From: Diorhabda sublineata
Taxonomy: Eukaryota; Arthropoda; Insecta; Coleoptera; Chrysomelidae
Reading direction: 5' to 3'
NCBI RefSeq assembly: GCF_026230105.1
Contig: NC_079475.1
Location: 28,022,086 to 28,086,085, forward strand
DNA length: 64,000 bases
The notes below the pieces were generated by a model. It did no database searches. It saw only the letters and a program-made list of their open reading frames with translations, and was not told where the DNA came from. Position numbers and translations under genes: made by a program. This document shows positions 46,301 through 55,395 of the stretch, piece after piece; within the stretch, counting starts at the first letter, position 1; every line of letters starts with the position of its first letter.

Positions 46301-49300
46301 TACAATTGATCATATCATGTCTGGACTAGCATATGCTAGAGCGGTACATGCGCATATACTTCTGCAGTTAGCTTTATCAAGATTAATTTTCGATGATCTA
46401 TTAAGAAATAATTCGGAATTTAAAACTGTAATTGCTGATGAAACGAATGCCAATACTTTTGAAATGTTTAATTATACCGAAATAACGGAAAATATTGGAT
46501 TTCAAAGTTTTTCGAAAAAAAATTACATGATTAAGAGAGTCAAAATCAGCTATTTTCGAATGGTATCAGTGCTGAAAGATTTTATTGCAGCTGCGCGTAT
46601 GGGTGATTGGAATCTGCATTTACAGACTATTGGGAGAATGATTCCATACTTTCATATATCAGGACACTTTCCGTATGCAAATTCCGCGCAACTGTTCTTG
46701 CAAGACATGCAGGAATTATCTATCCAAATGGACCCAGAAGAATTTCAAAAATTCACAGAAGGATATTTTACTGCTAGACGTTCCGGTGTTTTTTTTTCTG
46801 GAATTTCCACAGACCAAACCATTGAACAAACTTTAATGAAATCTATGAGTGTTGAAGGAGGATATTTTAAACGTGGTGTAACGGAAAGTATCTTTTATAA
46901 ATGGATAAAAGGTGTTATTTTTTCAAAAGATATAATAGAAGGTATAGAAGAATTTTGTAATATATCTTTTAAAAACAGTTATCAACACGCTGATTCACCG
47001 ATGCACGAATCAAAAGGGACGACGTTGACGTGAGAAAATTGGAAGAATATTTTATTCAACATTCTCCATTTCCTGATGTTAGTGTCATTATATATATCGC
47101 AATTGGAATAACTGGACAAGAAAACGTGAATTGCTACGCAGCTTTTGAGCAAGGTCTAAAAATAATGAAGAAAATTAATGGGAAAAATTTTAAAGCGATT
47201 AAGTTATCAAGAAAAGACAAGATCATTCCTTTGTGGGCTTCCACTAGCAAAATCAAAGTGGATGATGATATTATTCCAATTGATCCACTATTGTTATTTC
47301 AACGTATATGCGTACTAAAAAAATCAAATGAAGAACTAAAAAACTATTTGACTTATGAATTAGCTCCTTATTCTCTTGCTCTCTTTGTAGATGTTGAAAT
47401 GCGAAAAACAACCAAATCCACGTTTTATAACCTATTTCCAGAAGTATCAGTGGATACTACCAATAGTGGATTTACCAATTATGGACAAAACATTTATGTC
47501 TTATTTGATGGTTATGAGAAGAGCTGCACAAAATCGATGTAACGAACACGTCGCTCCAAAAAAATGCATATAATGACATAATATTTGATAAAATTATGCC
47601 TATAAAAAAAACGCAGGAGAAATTTTAATCGAATGCCAAAAATAAGAGTAGGCTCATAGATATGATACGAGAAACACTCTCAGAAAATAAAATATTTTCT
47701 TGCCAAGCAGAAGCGGATGCTGACAGACTAATAATCGAAACTGCTCTTAATCTGCAACCTGAAAAGATTGCTGAAGTGTCCTAGGATGTAGATGTGTTAT
47801 TGACTGCGCTCTCACCAACAGACCGAGAAATTTATTTTCGAAAACCAACCAAGGGCAAAATACCGCAAAAAACGTTTGGAAAAAATATAACCTAAGTGTA
47901 AAGAGCATATTCTGTTTTTACATGCATTCACTGGGTGTGACACGACATCAGCTTTTTTCCAAAGTGGCAAAAACGTATTTGCAAAAAATTTTGAAAAGCG
48001 AACAGACTTGCAAAATGCTGTGACAGACAAAAAATAAAAGATCTTAATGCGTTTAGATATAACTCTTTTTTGAAAGCAACTGCTAAAAGTACCTGCGCTA
48101 AACTGCCGTCGCTACCACCTACTGCAGATACCGCTTTTGAACATTTTAAAAGAGTATTTTTGCAAATTAAAACATGGCTTGGAAGAGAAATATCACCAGA
48201 AGAATGGGGTTGGAAATATGAATGCGGAATATTGATACCGCAAACAATGACGCAGCGACCAGCTCCAAAATCTTTATTAAAAATTATTTTTTGCATGTGC
48301 ATAAGAGAATGTGGAGCATCTTGTGGGTGCAGGAAAAGTGGATTAAGCTGCACTGCAGCTTGCTTAGAATGCAATGGTGACAGCTGTTCTTATTCTTCAC
48401 CCACAACCTACATCAACGAGATCGACGACGACGACGACAATAATGAACAATGATGTGTATAATCATTATTTTGTATGACAGTCTAATAAATTGATATTAA
48501 AGTTACTCTGTAAACATAATTTATTGCGTTTAAAATTAAATTTTTTACTATAAACACTTTTTCCCCCTTTCGCCTCTCATTTTTCAGTAAATGAGTAAAA
48601 ATTGTTGTAATCGAGATAGGCCATTTTTTGTAACTTTTTTATTTGAGGTTTAATAATGCAGTCTAACACTTGATATACATATTCATTGACTGGCACTGAG
48701 TTCCGAGGTTTTACCATTTTTATGCCTTACGGCACTCTACTAAATAAATTATTTTATAAGAGAGAATAGTTGAGTCCTAGTGGATGATTTTGTAAATATC
48801 GATCAGTTTGGTGTTAAGTGCCTAGTTTAGTGTATCTAGTTTAAGTGCACGAATAAATTTAGTAAGAAATACAGTGTGTATAAATTAATCCCACCCTCCG
48901 TTAAAAACCATTTAAATAAATAAGAAAAACATTACATTAGTGTCAGGTGTAGGATATTATGAATAAATAGTGACGTAAACATGGTTAGATGTCCTGAAAA
49001 TGACAGAACTAAAAGCAGATTTGAAGAATCGCGAATTGGAAACGTCCGGTAATGAATTAGTGGAAAGACTCAAAGTTGCACTAGTAAGTGACGACTTTGA
49101 ACCAAAAATATTTTTATTCAAAGACGAGTCTTCCACCTTGATCTCTCCAATTTTTGAAATGAAGAACGATATTTCTACTAATATGCACGAGAAGATTTCA
49201 ATCATGAGGCACGAGATTATAAGACCGAGATTTTATCATTGAAAACTGACATTGCCACTGAAGTTGAAAACAAAATCGGATATCGAGAATAATATGATAT

Positions 49301-51453
49301 CGATGGAAAATCGGATGGACGAGAAAATCAAGGAGTTAAAGAAAAAGATTCAAGAACAAAAGTCACTCCAACAGATGAGAAAAGCATCGAACATATAGAA
49401 TCATGCAATCCATGAGTACAACTGAAGACCAAAGAGATTGGCAGTTTTGCTCGAGTCTAGGCCCCAAAGCTGAAACGTCTTAAACCAATTACATTGAACA
49501 GTTTGAGACAGCCGCCAGAGTGATAATTGAACCGTTAAGGTTATAGAAGTGAACTTAAATAACGCACTGGTAAATGTACTCCAGACGAGATGTCTTCAAG
49601 AAACTTACGACAAAGAATAGCTGAAGAAAATACAAAAAAAATTTAGGGGCACGGAAAATAGATTCTCAGACCTACTGAATAAGAGTAGAATTTTTCAATC
49701 AGAACCAGTAGTTCCTGAGAATAGCGCATTCAAACAAACAAACTCTTCAGCTTGATAATATCAGCAATAAGAAAACGCTCAACTTAAGACTATTGTTTTA
49801 TTTTTTTAAAAGAATACAGAAAATTATGAGCAAATAAGAATTTTGATGAAAATCAGTCGATTTTCAAAACAAATTATTACCAAAGATATCTTTTAAAAAA
49901 TGCCACCCGAGGCGACTTGCAAGAAGGCAATGCATCGCCTTTGGTGGAACTACATGGCACAAGCTTTTTGCATTTTTACTCCTAATTAGAAAGTTATACG
50001 ACTCAATAATAGCACATGTATCTTTATACACATCTTCCCACTTCTTAAATTAACGATTTAATGCTGAATAGTGTGTTGAATACAACTTACATAAGCAGAA
50101 TTCTAACTGAGAGAGGCTCATATTTAGTTTTAAAGCTCTTTTCTGTACCGGATATGAAGAAGATAATTTTGTTTTTTAAATTTACTACTTTATCATAATT
50201 TGAGGTTAATGATGGTAATCATTATTGAAGTCTTGAATAATTGTACTGACAACGAAGTTTAGAACTTACAAAATATTTAAACAATGCATATAGGAAATTA
50301 AGATCAATTTCATATTATTATTTCTGCGTATTTTAATTGTATTTATAAATTTGAATATGTTTATTTTGTAACTAATAGATAGATAGAGATACTTCGCAAA
50401 AAATAAGAAATTCTCAACGAAGAAACAAACCCCTGTGGTGCCTAGAGAACTTAAAACTGTGGTTGAGATATTGTACCGGGTGGGCAAATAAGCACTACCA
50501 TCGGTCATATCTCAGAAACAGATAGTATTATAGCTTCAAGGAGAAAATGTAACAAAAATGGCCCCAAGAAACACGTGGAAATTCTTTCCAGAATTTTAGG
50601 TCCATCACTAGATGGCTTATTTGGAAATGTAAAATTAAAAATGCAAAATTTCTTATGAGTCCAGTTCTGCTTATAAACTTGATGTTCTTTGAAAGAGCTT
50701 TTGTCCAGCTATACAAAATATATTAATTATAAGCAATTCAATTACCAACGTGAATGCTAGGCGGTCTTGTTTCATATATTATAGATATTGCTAATGAAAC
50801 TGCTTAGAATTTATATATTCTTTCAAACAACACCAAGTTCATAAAAATCGGGCGAGCAGAACCGGACTTCAGGCATTTTTCATAACAAGGCTGCCACTCT
50901 CCCCTCTTTTATTTGAAAAGAATAAAACTTTTAAACCTCTAAGAAAACCTGGTTTTTTAATGTTATATATTCAAATACGTCCTCTAGTAGTGTCCTATTT
51001 ATTCTGAAAACAATTTCCAGTTATTTCTAGGGGCCACTCTTATTATAACTTCCTCCCCCGAAGCTCTAATGTAATCCGTTCCTAAGATGTGGCCAACGAC
51101 CGTTCTTAGTTGCCTTCCTGGTACTTGCAAGATAATGTGTAGAGACAATAAAGTAGATATCCTCATTTTTCAATATTTTCATTGGAAAGAAGCCAAGAAA
51201 ATAAAAAATGGTCATATTTGTTCATATAACATTTTACAAATAATCGTTTCAAAATTTTTTATTTTTTAGCTATATTTGTGATTCACTATCACCTAAATAT
51301 TGGCCGTCTAAGATAATTCTTCAAGAACATTTTCCACGAACAAATGTTGGATCAGTCAAGAGAAAAACAATCCGGGAAGATCTTCTTCAAGTTAGTATCC
51401 GTTACAGCAGCAGCCTCTCTCTGCTACAAAGAGAAGAATCACTTTCAAATTGA
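30824..51453 (+). CDS. acyl-CoA synthetase / luciferase-like (ANL superfamily) gene, 7 exons
   Basis: ANL enzymes activate carboxylic acids to acyl-AMP and then, usually, acyl-CoA. Seven exons (30824-31021, 34192-34336, 37476-37703, 39512-39912, 40645-40952, 44396-44677, 51270-51453) join at GT-AG sites with matching phases to a 581-codon frame, near the family norm of 540-600. Landmarks: SLFLGAIVAPLDPE (about 148-161), the P-loop as PTQGTTDFPK (224-233), YSMVETG (362-368) for Y-G-x-T-E, YFRTGDVGMFD (443-453) with the conserved Asp, GRLEDMID (462-469) for D-R-x-K-x-x-I-K, and HFPRTNVGSVKRK (541-553) for P-R-T-x-x-G-K-x-x-R. The hinge Asp, the lid lysines and the terminal catalytic Lys (Ser549 here) are replaced, so it may not adenylate. 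The C-terminus (ESLSN) lacks a peroxisomal SKL-type signal. Resembles the non-luciferase 4CL-like genes that are numerous in insects. Confidence 0.88.
31615..32451. repeat. dispersed short repeat, three partial copies
   Basis: The motif ACACGAATATCATGACAGAA at about 31751 recurs as TACGAATATCACGATAGAAA at 31618 and, inverted, as TCTGTCGTGATATTCGTGTT at about 32430. Flanks (CCCGGGATG, CCCGGGGGG, CCTCCGGG) are also alike. It looks like pieces of one non-coding element, family unknown. Confidence 0.45.
33220..33610 (-). pseudogene. LINE 3' end (Jockey/CR1-like)
   Basis: The minus strand reads RPSLEYCSHIYRARIGSQA, a degraded L-x-x-L-x-x-R-K segment, TFFYRNYQSKCSSELYNIIP and PRTVFARPTRKADVQ. This is the R-P-x-x-E-Y-x-S-x-x-W ... 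Y-K-I-x-N-x-x-x-S-x-x-L-x-x-x-x-P type C-terminus seen in Jockey and CR1-like LINEs, in several frames with stops. Confidence 0.6.
34192..34336 (+). CDS. ANL gene exon 2
   Basis: Too short for ordinary ORF listing. Acceptor TTTTAAG, then VDIIMSIAETKGSVRSRSIR and LASEMRACGIVEKDIVVVCS, matching T-Y-x-E-L-x-x-x-S-x-R-x-A-x-x-L-x-x-x-G-V-x-x-G-D-V-V. Donor ATTG/GTAAGA, phase 1. Confidence 0.85.
34995..35740. repeat. diverged tandem duplication, unit about 400-425 bp
   Basis: Two consecutive blocks share AACAATTGAATGCTTGACG (35288-35306 and 35712-35730), GATAGAATATCTCCA followed by similar sequence (35104 and 35496), TGATCGAT/TATCGATCGA stretches and TTTTGTTTTCAAATATCA-like segments. Divergence is high, so the duplication is old. 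No coding meaning. Confidence 0.6.
37289..37352. repeat. (TA)n with TATG interruptions
   Basis: Simple repeat about 120 bp upstream of the exon 3 acceptor. TATG steps make it interrupted. Confidence 0.95.
37476..37703 (+). CDS. ANL gene exon 3
   Basis: Of three nearby acceptors only CTACTTTTAG/TACTATT restores the frame with exon 2 (ATT|GTA). Encodes SLFLGAIVAPLDPE and LIKKLKPKICFADS, the standard N-domain blocks. Donor GGAG/GTTAGT. Confidence 0.85.
37763..38903 (-). mobile_element. mariner element, TIR-bounded, internally deleted
   Basis: TA then CTCAATAAGTTGTGTGACT at 37761-37781 matches the inverted end AGTCACACGACTTATTGAG at about 38885-38903, with one mismatch. Length is 1141 bp. The right flank is TG rather than TA, so one target copy has mutated. 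The transposase remnant runs antisense to the host gene. Confidence 0.8.
37932..38700 (-). pseudogene. mariner transposase with central deletion
   Basis: From 38610 down on the minus strand: DDGERSGRPIEVEN (linker after the first helix-turn-helix), NLREIAETVKISEGSLLTIM (second helix-turn-helix) and KWVPRLLTVHQKQQR. The frame then jumps to FEWTAAGEPRPKTQQSAGKV, so the segment with the first catalytic M-D-E-T-W is deleted. It continues MASVFWDALGILFINY, a frameshifted second Asp block (H-Q-D-N in another frame) and LTHPSYSQGLAPSDYWLF with the third block, S-P-D changed to S-Q-G. This is a different mariner lineage from the copies at 7.4 kb and 24.5 kb. Confidence 0.85.
39512..39912 (+). CDS. 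ANL gene exon 4 with P-loop
   Basis: Acceptor ATTATTTTAG. Encodes GISEFSKWIQHKEDEEF, the P-loop variant ILPTQGTTDFPKLVCVSHNN and the substrate-pocket segment LSFFSFSWFLHIIM. The usual S-S-G-T-T-G-x-P-K is P-T-Q-G-T-T-D-F-P-K here: the Thr pair and Lys are kept, while the first Ser residues and the second Gly are changed. Donor CCAAG/GTATAA. Confidence 0.9.
39913..40644 (+). other. ANL gene intron 4
   Basis: AT-rich, ends in a run of T and CTAG. No other feature. Confidence 0.7.
40645..40952 (+). CDS. ANL gene exon 5
   Basis: Polypyrimidine tract and CTAG acceptor. Starts DYNLSCLKTVMIGV and contains the LSNYSMVETG adenine-binding loop (Y-S-M-V-E in place of Y-G-M-T-E) and the K-V-G-E-I-Y-Y-x-G-D-G-L-M-L-G block. 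Donor TTAGG/GTATGT, phase 2. Confidence 0.9.
40953..44395 (+). other. ANL gene intron 5
   Basis: 3.4 kb of AT-rich DNA. The frames at 43105-43299 and 43991-44185 show no recognisable motif. No repeat family was identified. Confidence 0.55.
44396..44677 (+). CDS. ANL gene exon 6
   Basis: Acceptor TTTCTGAAG completes Gly427, then YFKDPERTIASREKGYFRTG, DVGMFDDAGWLFVRGRLEDM and the lid start. Asp448 and Arg463 are kept. Residues 465-472 (E-D-M-I-D-I-D-N) replace the usual K-x-x-I-K-x-K-G. Donor AAACG/GTAAGT, phase 2. Confidence 0.9.
45229..45312. repeat. 84-bp hairpin-forming inverted repeat
   Basis: GTGCATGTCAAATTGT (45229-45244) and its exact complement ACAATTTGACATGCAC (45297-45312) enclose a partly complementary interior with a GAATGCGC direct doublet. 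It sits where the surrounding protein copy is interrupted, so it marks a secondary insertion. Confidence 0.7.
45437..45472. repeat. 36-bp perfect palindrome
   Basis: GCACTAGTGCAAATTATC meets its complement at the central ATCGAT with no loop. Every base pairs from 45437 to 45472. It lies in the same secondary insertion as the 45229 hairpin. Confidence 0.9.
48600..48965 (+). repeat. possible 5' LTR and primer-binding region
   Basis: Directly upstream of a gag-like frame lies AT-rich sequence ending near 48940, followed by TTAGTGTCAGGTGTAGGAT. This resembles the T-G-G-T-G-T-C-A-G-x-x-G-T-G-G-G-A-T leader of many insect gypsy/Pao-type elements, whose start is complementary to a tRNA 3' end. No matching 3' LTR was found, so the left LTR edge is uncertain. 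Confidence 0.4.
48990..49760 (+). pseudogene. LTR retrotransposon gag remnant with SAP-like N-terminus
   Basis: MTELKADLKNRELETSGNEL and VERLKVAL match a SAP-type helix-extended-loop-helix (L-K-x-x-L-x-x-R-x-L-x-x-x-G-x-K-x-x-L-x-x-R-L) found at the start of some insect LTR-element Gag proteins. An acidic/coiled stretch follows (FEMKNDISTNMHEKIS). Later frames give VNLNNALVNVLQTRCLQETY and FRGTENRFSDLLNKSR in the manner of a degraded capsid region. No zinc knuckle, protease or RT is visible before 49.8 kb. The copy is truncated and shifted. Confidence 0.5.
51270..51453 (+). CDS. ANL gene exon 7, terminal
   Basis: Acceptor ATTTTTTAG/C completes Arg521. Encodes YICDSLSPKYWPSKIILQEH and FPRTNVGSVKRKTIREDLLQ, then VSIRYSSSLSLLQREESLSN and TGA. 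The G-K of the C-terminal signature is G-S. GTTAGT at the LLQ codon could be a donor for a further exon, but reading through gives a normal-length tail. Confidence 0.85.
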
Positions 51454-51837
51454 ATAATTACATGAAAATGACTATTATATGTTTAAATTAAATATTTTAT
51501 GATCTCAGATGTTTTTGAACTAGAATAACCTCTATTTAATCATACTATTATATTGATATCCCAGTAAGAGTAATCTACACTAGGTTCTTCGGTAATAGTT
51601 CTTCTACTAATTCACATTTCCATATTCTTCGCATCTAAATAACATCACAACAAGTCTTTTCTGTTTACATGGAATTTGGAGTAAGATATGTATGTTTGAA
51701 ATTTCATCTAATTTAGTGGAAACTATATGGATATACGGCTGTACGTCATTCAACAGCTCCATCAAGCTAGCAACCAAATATTCGGAAAAAATAAAAAATA
51801 TATGAATCGGAAGGATTTTCAATGCTCGTTCTGAAAA
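51454..51837. other. 3' UTR and flank of the ANL gene
   Basis: AT-rich, several possible AATAAA-like signals but none decisive. No other feature. Confidence 0.4.
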
Positions 51838-52452
51838 TCCAAACCCCGAATTTTCTCGTTGATTCTCGTGGTTGCAAATTCAGATTAGAAAATATTTGCT
51901 TTTTTGTCTAAGGGAAACCTGAAAAAAATTATTCCAGATTATTATTACGCACAGGCCTGTGAGTTGACTGTGCGCGTGCGCAGAACTTGATGAATCACAA
52001 AGTCTCCATGGGATGGAGTAACGGTCGTTTGTTTTGATGTTTGAATCAATTTGAATTAAGTGATTGAAATAGTGTAGACGATAGGAGATCTATTTACTAA
52101 TTAAGTAACATAATTGTAGTAATAAATGGATCTCTCAAAAGTCATCGACGTCGTTAGATGCAAAGTATAGCATGTCAAACATCAAAACAAACGACCGTTA
52201 CTCCATCCTATGGATACTTTGCGATTCATCAATCCAATCCACAGACCTGTGCGCAATGATTAATCCGGTATAATTAGTTAATTTTTTTTCAGGTTTCCCT
52301 AAAACTTCAGGTAAAAAGGAAAATATTTTTGAAACGAAAGAATTATGAGCATTTTATAGGTATTTTTAGTTTTTCCAGAGAAAACTTTGGGCCGGAAATA
52401 TTTTCTAATCTGAATTTGCAACCACGTTTTTAATTAATTCGGGGTTTGGTGT
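51838..52452. mobile_element. foldback element, arms about 200-280 bp
   Basis: CCAAACCCCGAATT at the left edge and AATTCGGGGTTTGG at the right edge are exact complements. The arms share TGGTTGCAAATTCAGATTAG, AAATATTT, GGGAAACCTGAAAAAAATT, GCACAGG-CTGTG, GATGAATC and GGATGGAGTAACGGTCGTTT in inverted order. The roughly 120-bp interior is non-coding. A non-autonomous foldback or MITE of unknown family. Confidence 0.65.
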
Positions 52453-53724
52453 CCAGTTTTAATTTAGAGACAAAATTGGATTGTAGAGCATTATTGGACT
52501 ACGTTTATCTATCTAATTTATTTCAATATCATTATTTGAACAGCCAAAGTTGAAGGCAGCTGAGGTACACATACCGGTAAAGAGTCAATGTGTAACAAAT
52601 ATTATGGAGCATTTGGGCTTCAACATCAATTATTTTTGGAGGTGTTATTTTTCTGACGTCTTTGGTTGAAAACTAATTCAATGTATAAAGGAATAAATGA
52701 GATCGTAAAATTTTTTTTTAAAAAAAAAAGACAATACTATTACCAAGATAAAAATGGTGTGCTCTTTATTTTTTCTCCATAGTTCTACCATTTCGTTGTT
52801 ATTGTATTTATTCCCCGAGATCTGTCAGATTGATTTGACTTTGTATTTGATGTAACATATATTTGGCTATGCGACTGCAGTTAACATATTGATGTTTGAA
52901 CTAATTCAAGAACTGTATTTTTCAAGAATTATGTTAATATGAATTCGATACAGGGGGCTTGATTATTGTGAGAGAGAAATAGAAAGACAAAAACTTGTAA
53001 AAAACTAAGTAATAAACATACAAATAACTAAATGAAGACACAAATATTATAAAATCTAAATATAAAGTATACACAAGAAAACTACAATGATTAACACAAT
53101 TACCTTTGAAAATGTACCTACATGTTAAATTTTTATATGTAATATACGAGTATATGTAATGGATAAAGATAATAAAACCAACTATACGGTGATCCTAAAA
53201 TAGGTAATAATTTGTATTAAAAATCAATAACAACAATGAAGCAGTTTGCAGCATGGTCCGAATGAAACATTAGAATAAAAGTAGTTTATGGAGTAGAGAG
53301 CACTTTCTAGTAAATATGCCACAAATTATTGCTAAAATACAAGAAAATATGTTAAATATTTAATTTAAATTGGCAAATGATTGTGCATTCTTTGTAAAGT
53401 ATTGAGCTCTTAACTAATTCTTCACGTGGAGTAGGTGGATAAACGTCGTCTTTCGCGTGTTTCGTGGATAGTTGTGCAATAATGACTTTATAATTGGAGA
53501 AGCGTGCTTAGGAATTAGGCAAACGGATTCAAAGATGAATAAGGAGAGAAGAGTCAATATTTTGAATCTTCTAAAGAAGTTCCGGCAGTGAGCCCTGCTG
53601 TTTCGTCCGAGTAAATATCATAACAGCTCTCCAAAGTTCACTGTCTGCTTTGTCCCTTAGATATCAATTTGAGAATTTCAGGGATTATTAGTCTTCACAT
53701 TTTAACATTATTTTCAATCTTACA
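52453..53724. other. no gene recognised
   Basis: AT-rich intergenic DNA without a recognised motif. Confidence 0.35.
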
Positions 53725-55395
53725 GGGTGTCCCAGAATGCTGTGCAATATCAAAGATACATTTTTTGAAGAAACACCCTATATTTTATTGCATATAAGCA
53801 TATAAGTTCTCTTACGGCCAAAATAATCGAATTGTACAGAAAATTCCGGGAAATTATTTATTCCGTTAATATTCATTGAATCTGATACATTTTGAAATAA
53901 AATAATAATACATAATTTTCTTGGTTTTGTCAGATGAATCACATTGTATTTTATCGAGTATCGAAAAGTACCACCGAAAAACTTTTTTTTTTGTTAGGCT
54001 ATATCTAAAATTATTAGCTCTTGAAATATTTTGATTTTTCTGTGCTGAAAAACGATGTACCTGTATTTAATCATTTAACAATTAAATGTGAGTTGGGTAT
54101 GAATTATTTGTCAAAAATTGCTGTTTGGTACTGTAGAAGTTGAATTGCAAATACAAAGTAAAAACGAATATATTACAAATAAACTACAGGAACGAAACGT
54201 TGAAAAACTATCCTATTCACGAAAGTATACGTACACGTCTAGATTATCACAATAGATGTTCGAAATGATCTCAAAAGACATCTATGCATGCTTGAAAGCG
54301 ATAATTGAAAGAGTTACATTCCCGAATGCATTCCGTATTCTCCCTAGCATGTCATCATCCTCGGTTAGATTTTGTACACTTCATTCTGTTACCTCAGGGA
54401 AATGAGTCAATTTTATTGAAATCTGGTGACTTTGGTGGCCACTGTACTGGACCATTTCTTCCAATCCATCTTCCAATTCACCAAGAATTAATTGATTAGC
54501 GTGAACAGATGTACCATCATGCAAAAATCACATGCTTCGATGTATACGAAGGGGGAATTCTTCTAAAAAAAAAGGTTCACTAGAAAATCTGAATACACCT
54601 CAGTATTTGAATGTTCTTCAAAAAATATGGTCTTTCTACATATTCACCAACAGTACTTCAGAAGACATTCAACGACCGCCTAGTTTGAATGTGTGTCACT
54701 GTCACTCTGTCTTTATTCAAAATTAAATTCGGTTAATTCTAGTTGTGAGGAAATGTGGTAAGGGTGCATTTTGTTTTTGTCAAGCATTCTTTGCTTATCG
54801 AAGTAGTTCAGTTCTTGGAAATTCATTCAATTGTCTTCTGTCACAAAAATTTTTCGTCGATTATCTTTTTCATAATCCCGGGCGATGGAACCACTTCGCT
54901 CTATCGATCTCTTTAAGTTTGTTTTTGTAGGTTGCCACCGTTCAGAAAACCTTTCATGGTGTACTCTTGCTGATAGTTTTTTCAATATCCAAATCATATT
55001 AATCATTCCATCACTAATGAAATTCATTTTTTCCCTAGTTCAAATTTCAACACTAAAAAATGTACTAAACCGCTAAATCGAAACAATAATGTACCTATTA
55101 TCATATCGTATCATTGTCAAATATCAGTTTTTGACAAATAAATCATAGCCAACTCCCAATTAATTGTTAAATAATTACATATTGGTATATTATCATTGTT
55201 TTGCATAGAATAATCAAAATATTTCAAGAACTAATAATTTTTGGTATGGGTATTCAATGAATATTAACAAAGTGAAGAATTTTTACTACTATTCAAATAA
55301 TTTGGCCACAATAGGTCCCCATTCTTGAAATTCTCTTACATTGTACAGGGTATTTTATGGAAAATTGGTTATAATTTTTTAAATACTCCGTATAA
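53725..55395 (-). mobile_element. DDE transposon with long diverged inverted ends
   Basis: Sequence at about 53810-54130 recurs inverted at about 55085-55330. Shared pieces include GTTAATATTCATTGAAT, AATTATTAG-TCTTGAAATA, TTTGATT-TTCT, TTTAACAATTAA, TTGTCAAAAA and GGCCAAA-TAAT. CAGGGTGT-type ends, common for this insect transposon group, occur at 53726 and 55357, but the right one is not in the expected orientation, so the exact edges are unclear. A minus-strand transposase remnant lies between the arms. Confidence 0.5.
54235..55030 (-). pseudogene. mariner-like DDE transposase remnant
   Basis: Minus-strand frames give SARVHHERFSERWQPTKTNL (helix-turn-helix region), then MHPYHISSQLELTEFNFE, which fits the L-H-x-F-H-P-Y-H-V-S-L-H-Q-E-L linker. 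Next is IGRWIGRNGPVQWPPKSPDF, the R-W-I-G-R-x-G-P-x-x-W-P-P-R-S-P-D-L catalytic block, and near the end FQACIDVF then DHFEHLL, the family C-terminus. The segment with the first two catalytic Asp residues is not recoverable. Several stops. Confidence 0.6.

Larger units (their letters stand above)
44895..48470 (+). pseudogene. near full-length broken copy of an uncharacterised multicopy family with Cys-rich C-terminus
   Basis: Blocks in family order: IPKSLSFFLSEIILNDK, TLQRKFGSKKIIQICNALGF and CGSYKEA. After an inserted 260 bp come FVQFVHDNGDFNVNTLDG, NVTFHNLGSIEIVTP, LKLNVLWMYLKFKT, WNGFMNLLT and IIFLPFINASPSDYNTLYTA. Then AYARAVHAHILLQLALSRLI, YFRMVSVLKDFIAAARMGDW, MIPYFHISGHFPYANSAQLF, TIEQTLMKSMSVEGGYFKRG, KAIKLSRKDKIIPLWA, IDPLLLFQRI, LTYELAPYSLALFVDVEMRK and DVDVLLTAL. 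The end is LPSLPPTADTAFEHFKRVF, ISPEEWGWKYECGILIP, then C-x-C-x(3)-C-x(3)-C-x-C-x-K-x-G-L-x-C and an Asp-rich tail. The D-x-D-x-L-L segment after a lost V-I-I-V-G-E stretch suggests a PIN-like nuclease core in relatives. Many stops and shifts; dead. Function unknown. Confidence 0.65.
44678..51269 (+). other. ANL gene intron 6, host to two element remnants
   Basis: 6.6 kb between phase-matched exons 6 and 7. It carries the 44.9-48.5 kb protein-family copy and an LTR-element 5' end (48.6-49.8 kb), both in the sense direction. 49.8-51.27 kb shows nothing recognisable. Confidence 0.7.

Noticed and set aside
47812..48374. Minus-strand frames of 72 and 148 codons
   Set aside because: Antisense shadows of the Cys-rich tail of the protein-family copy at 44.9-48.5 kb.
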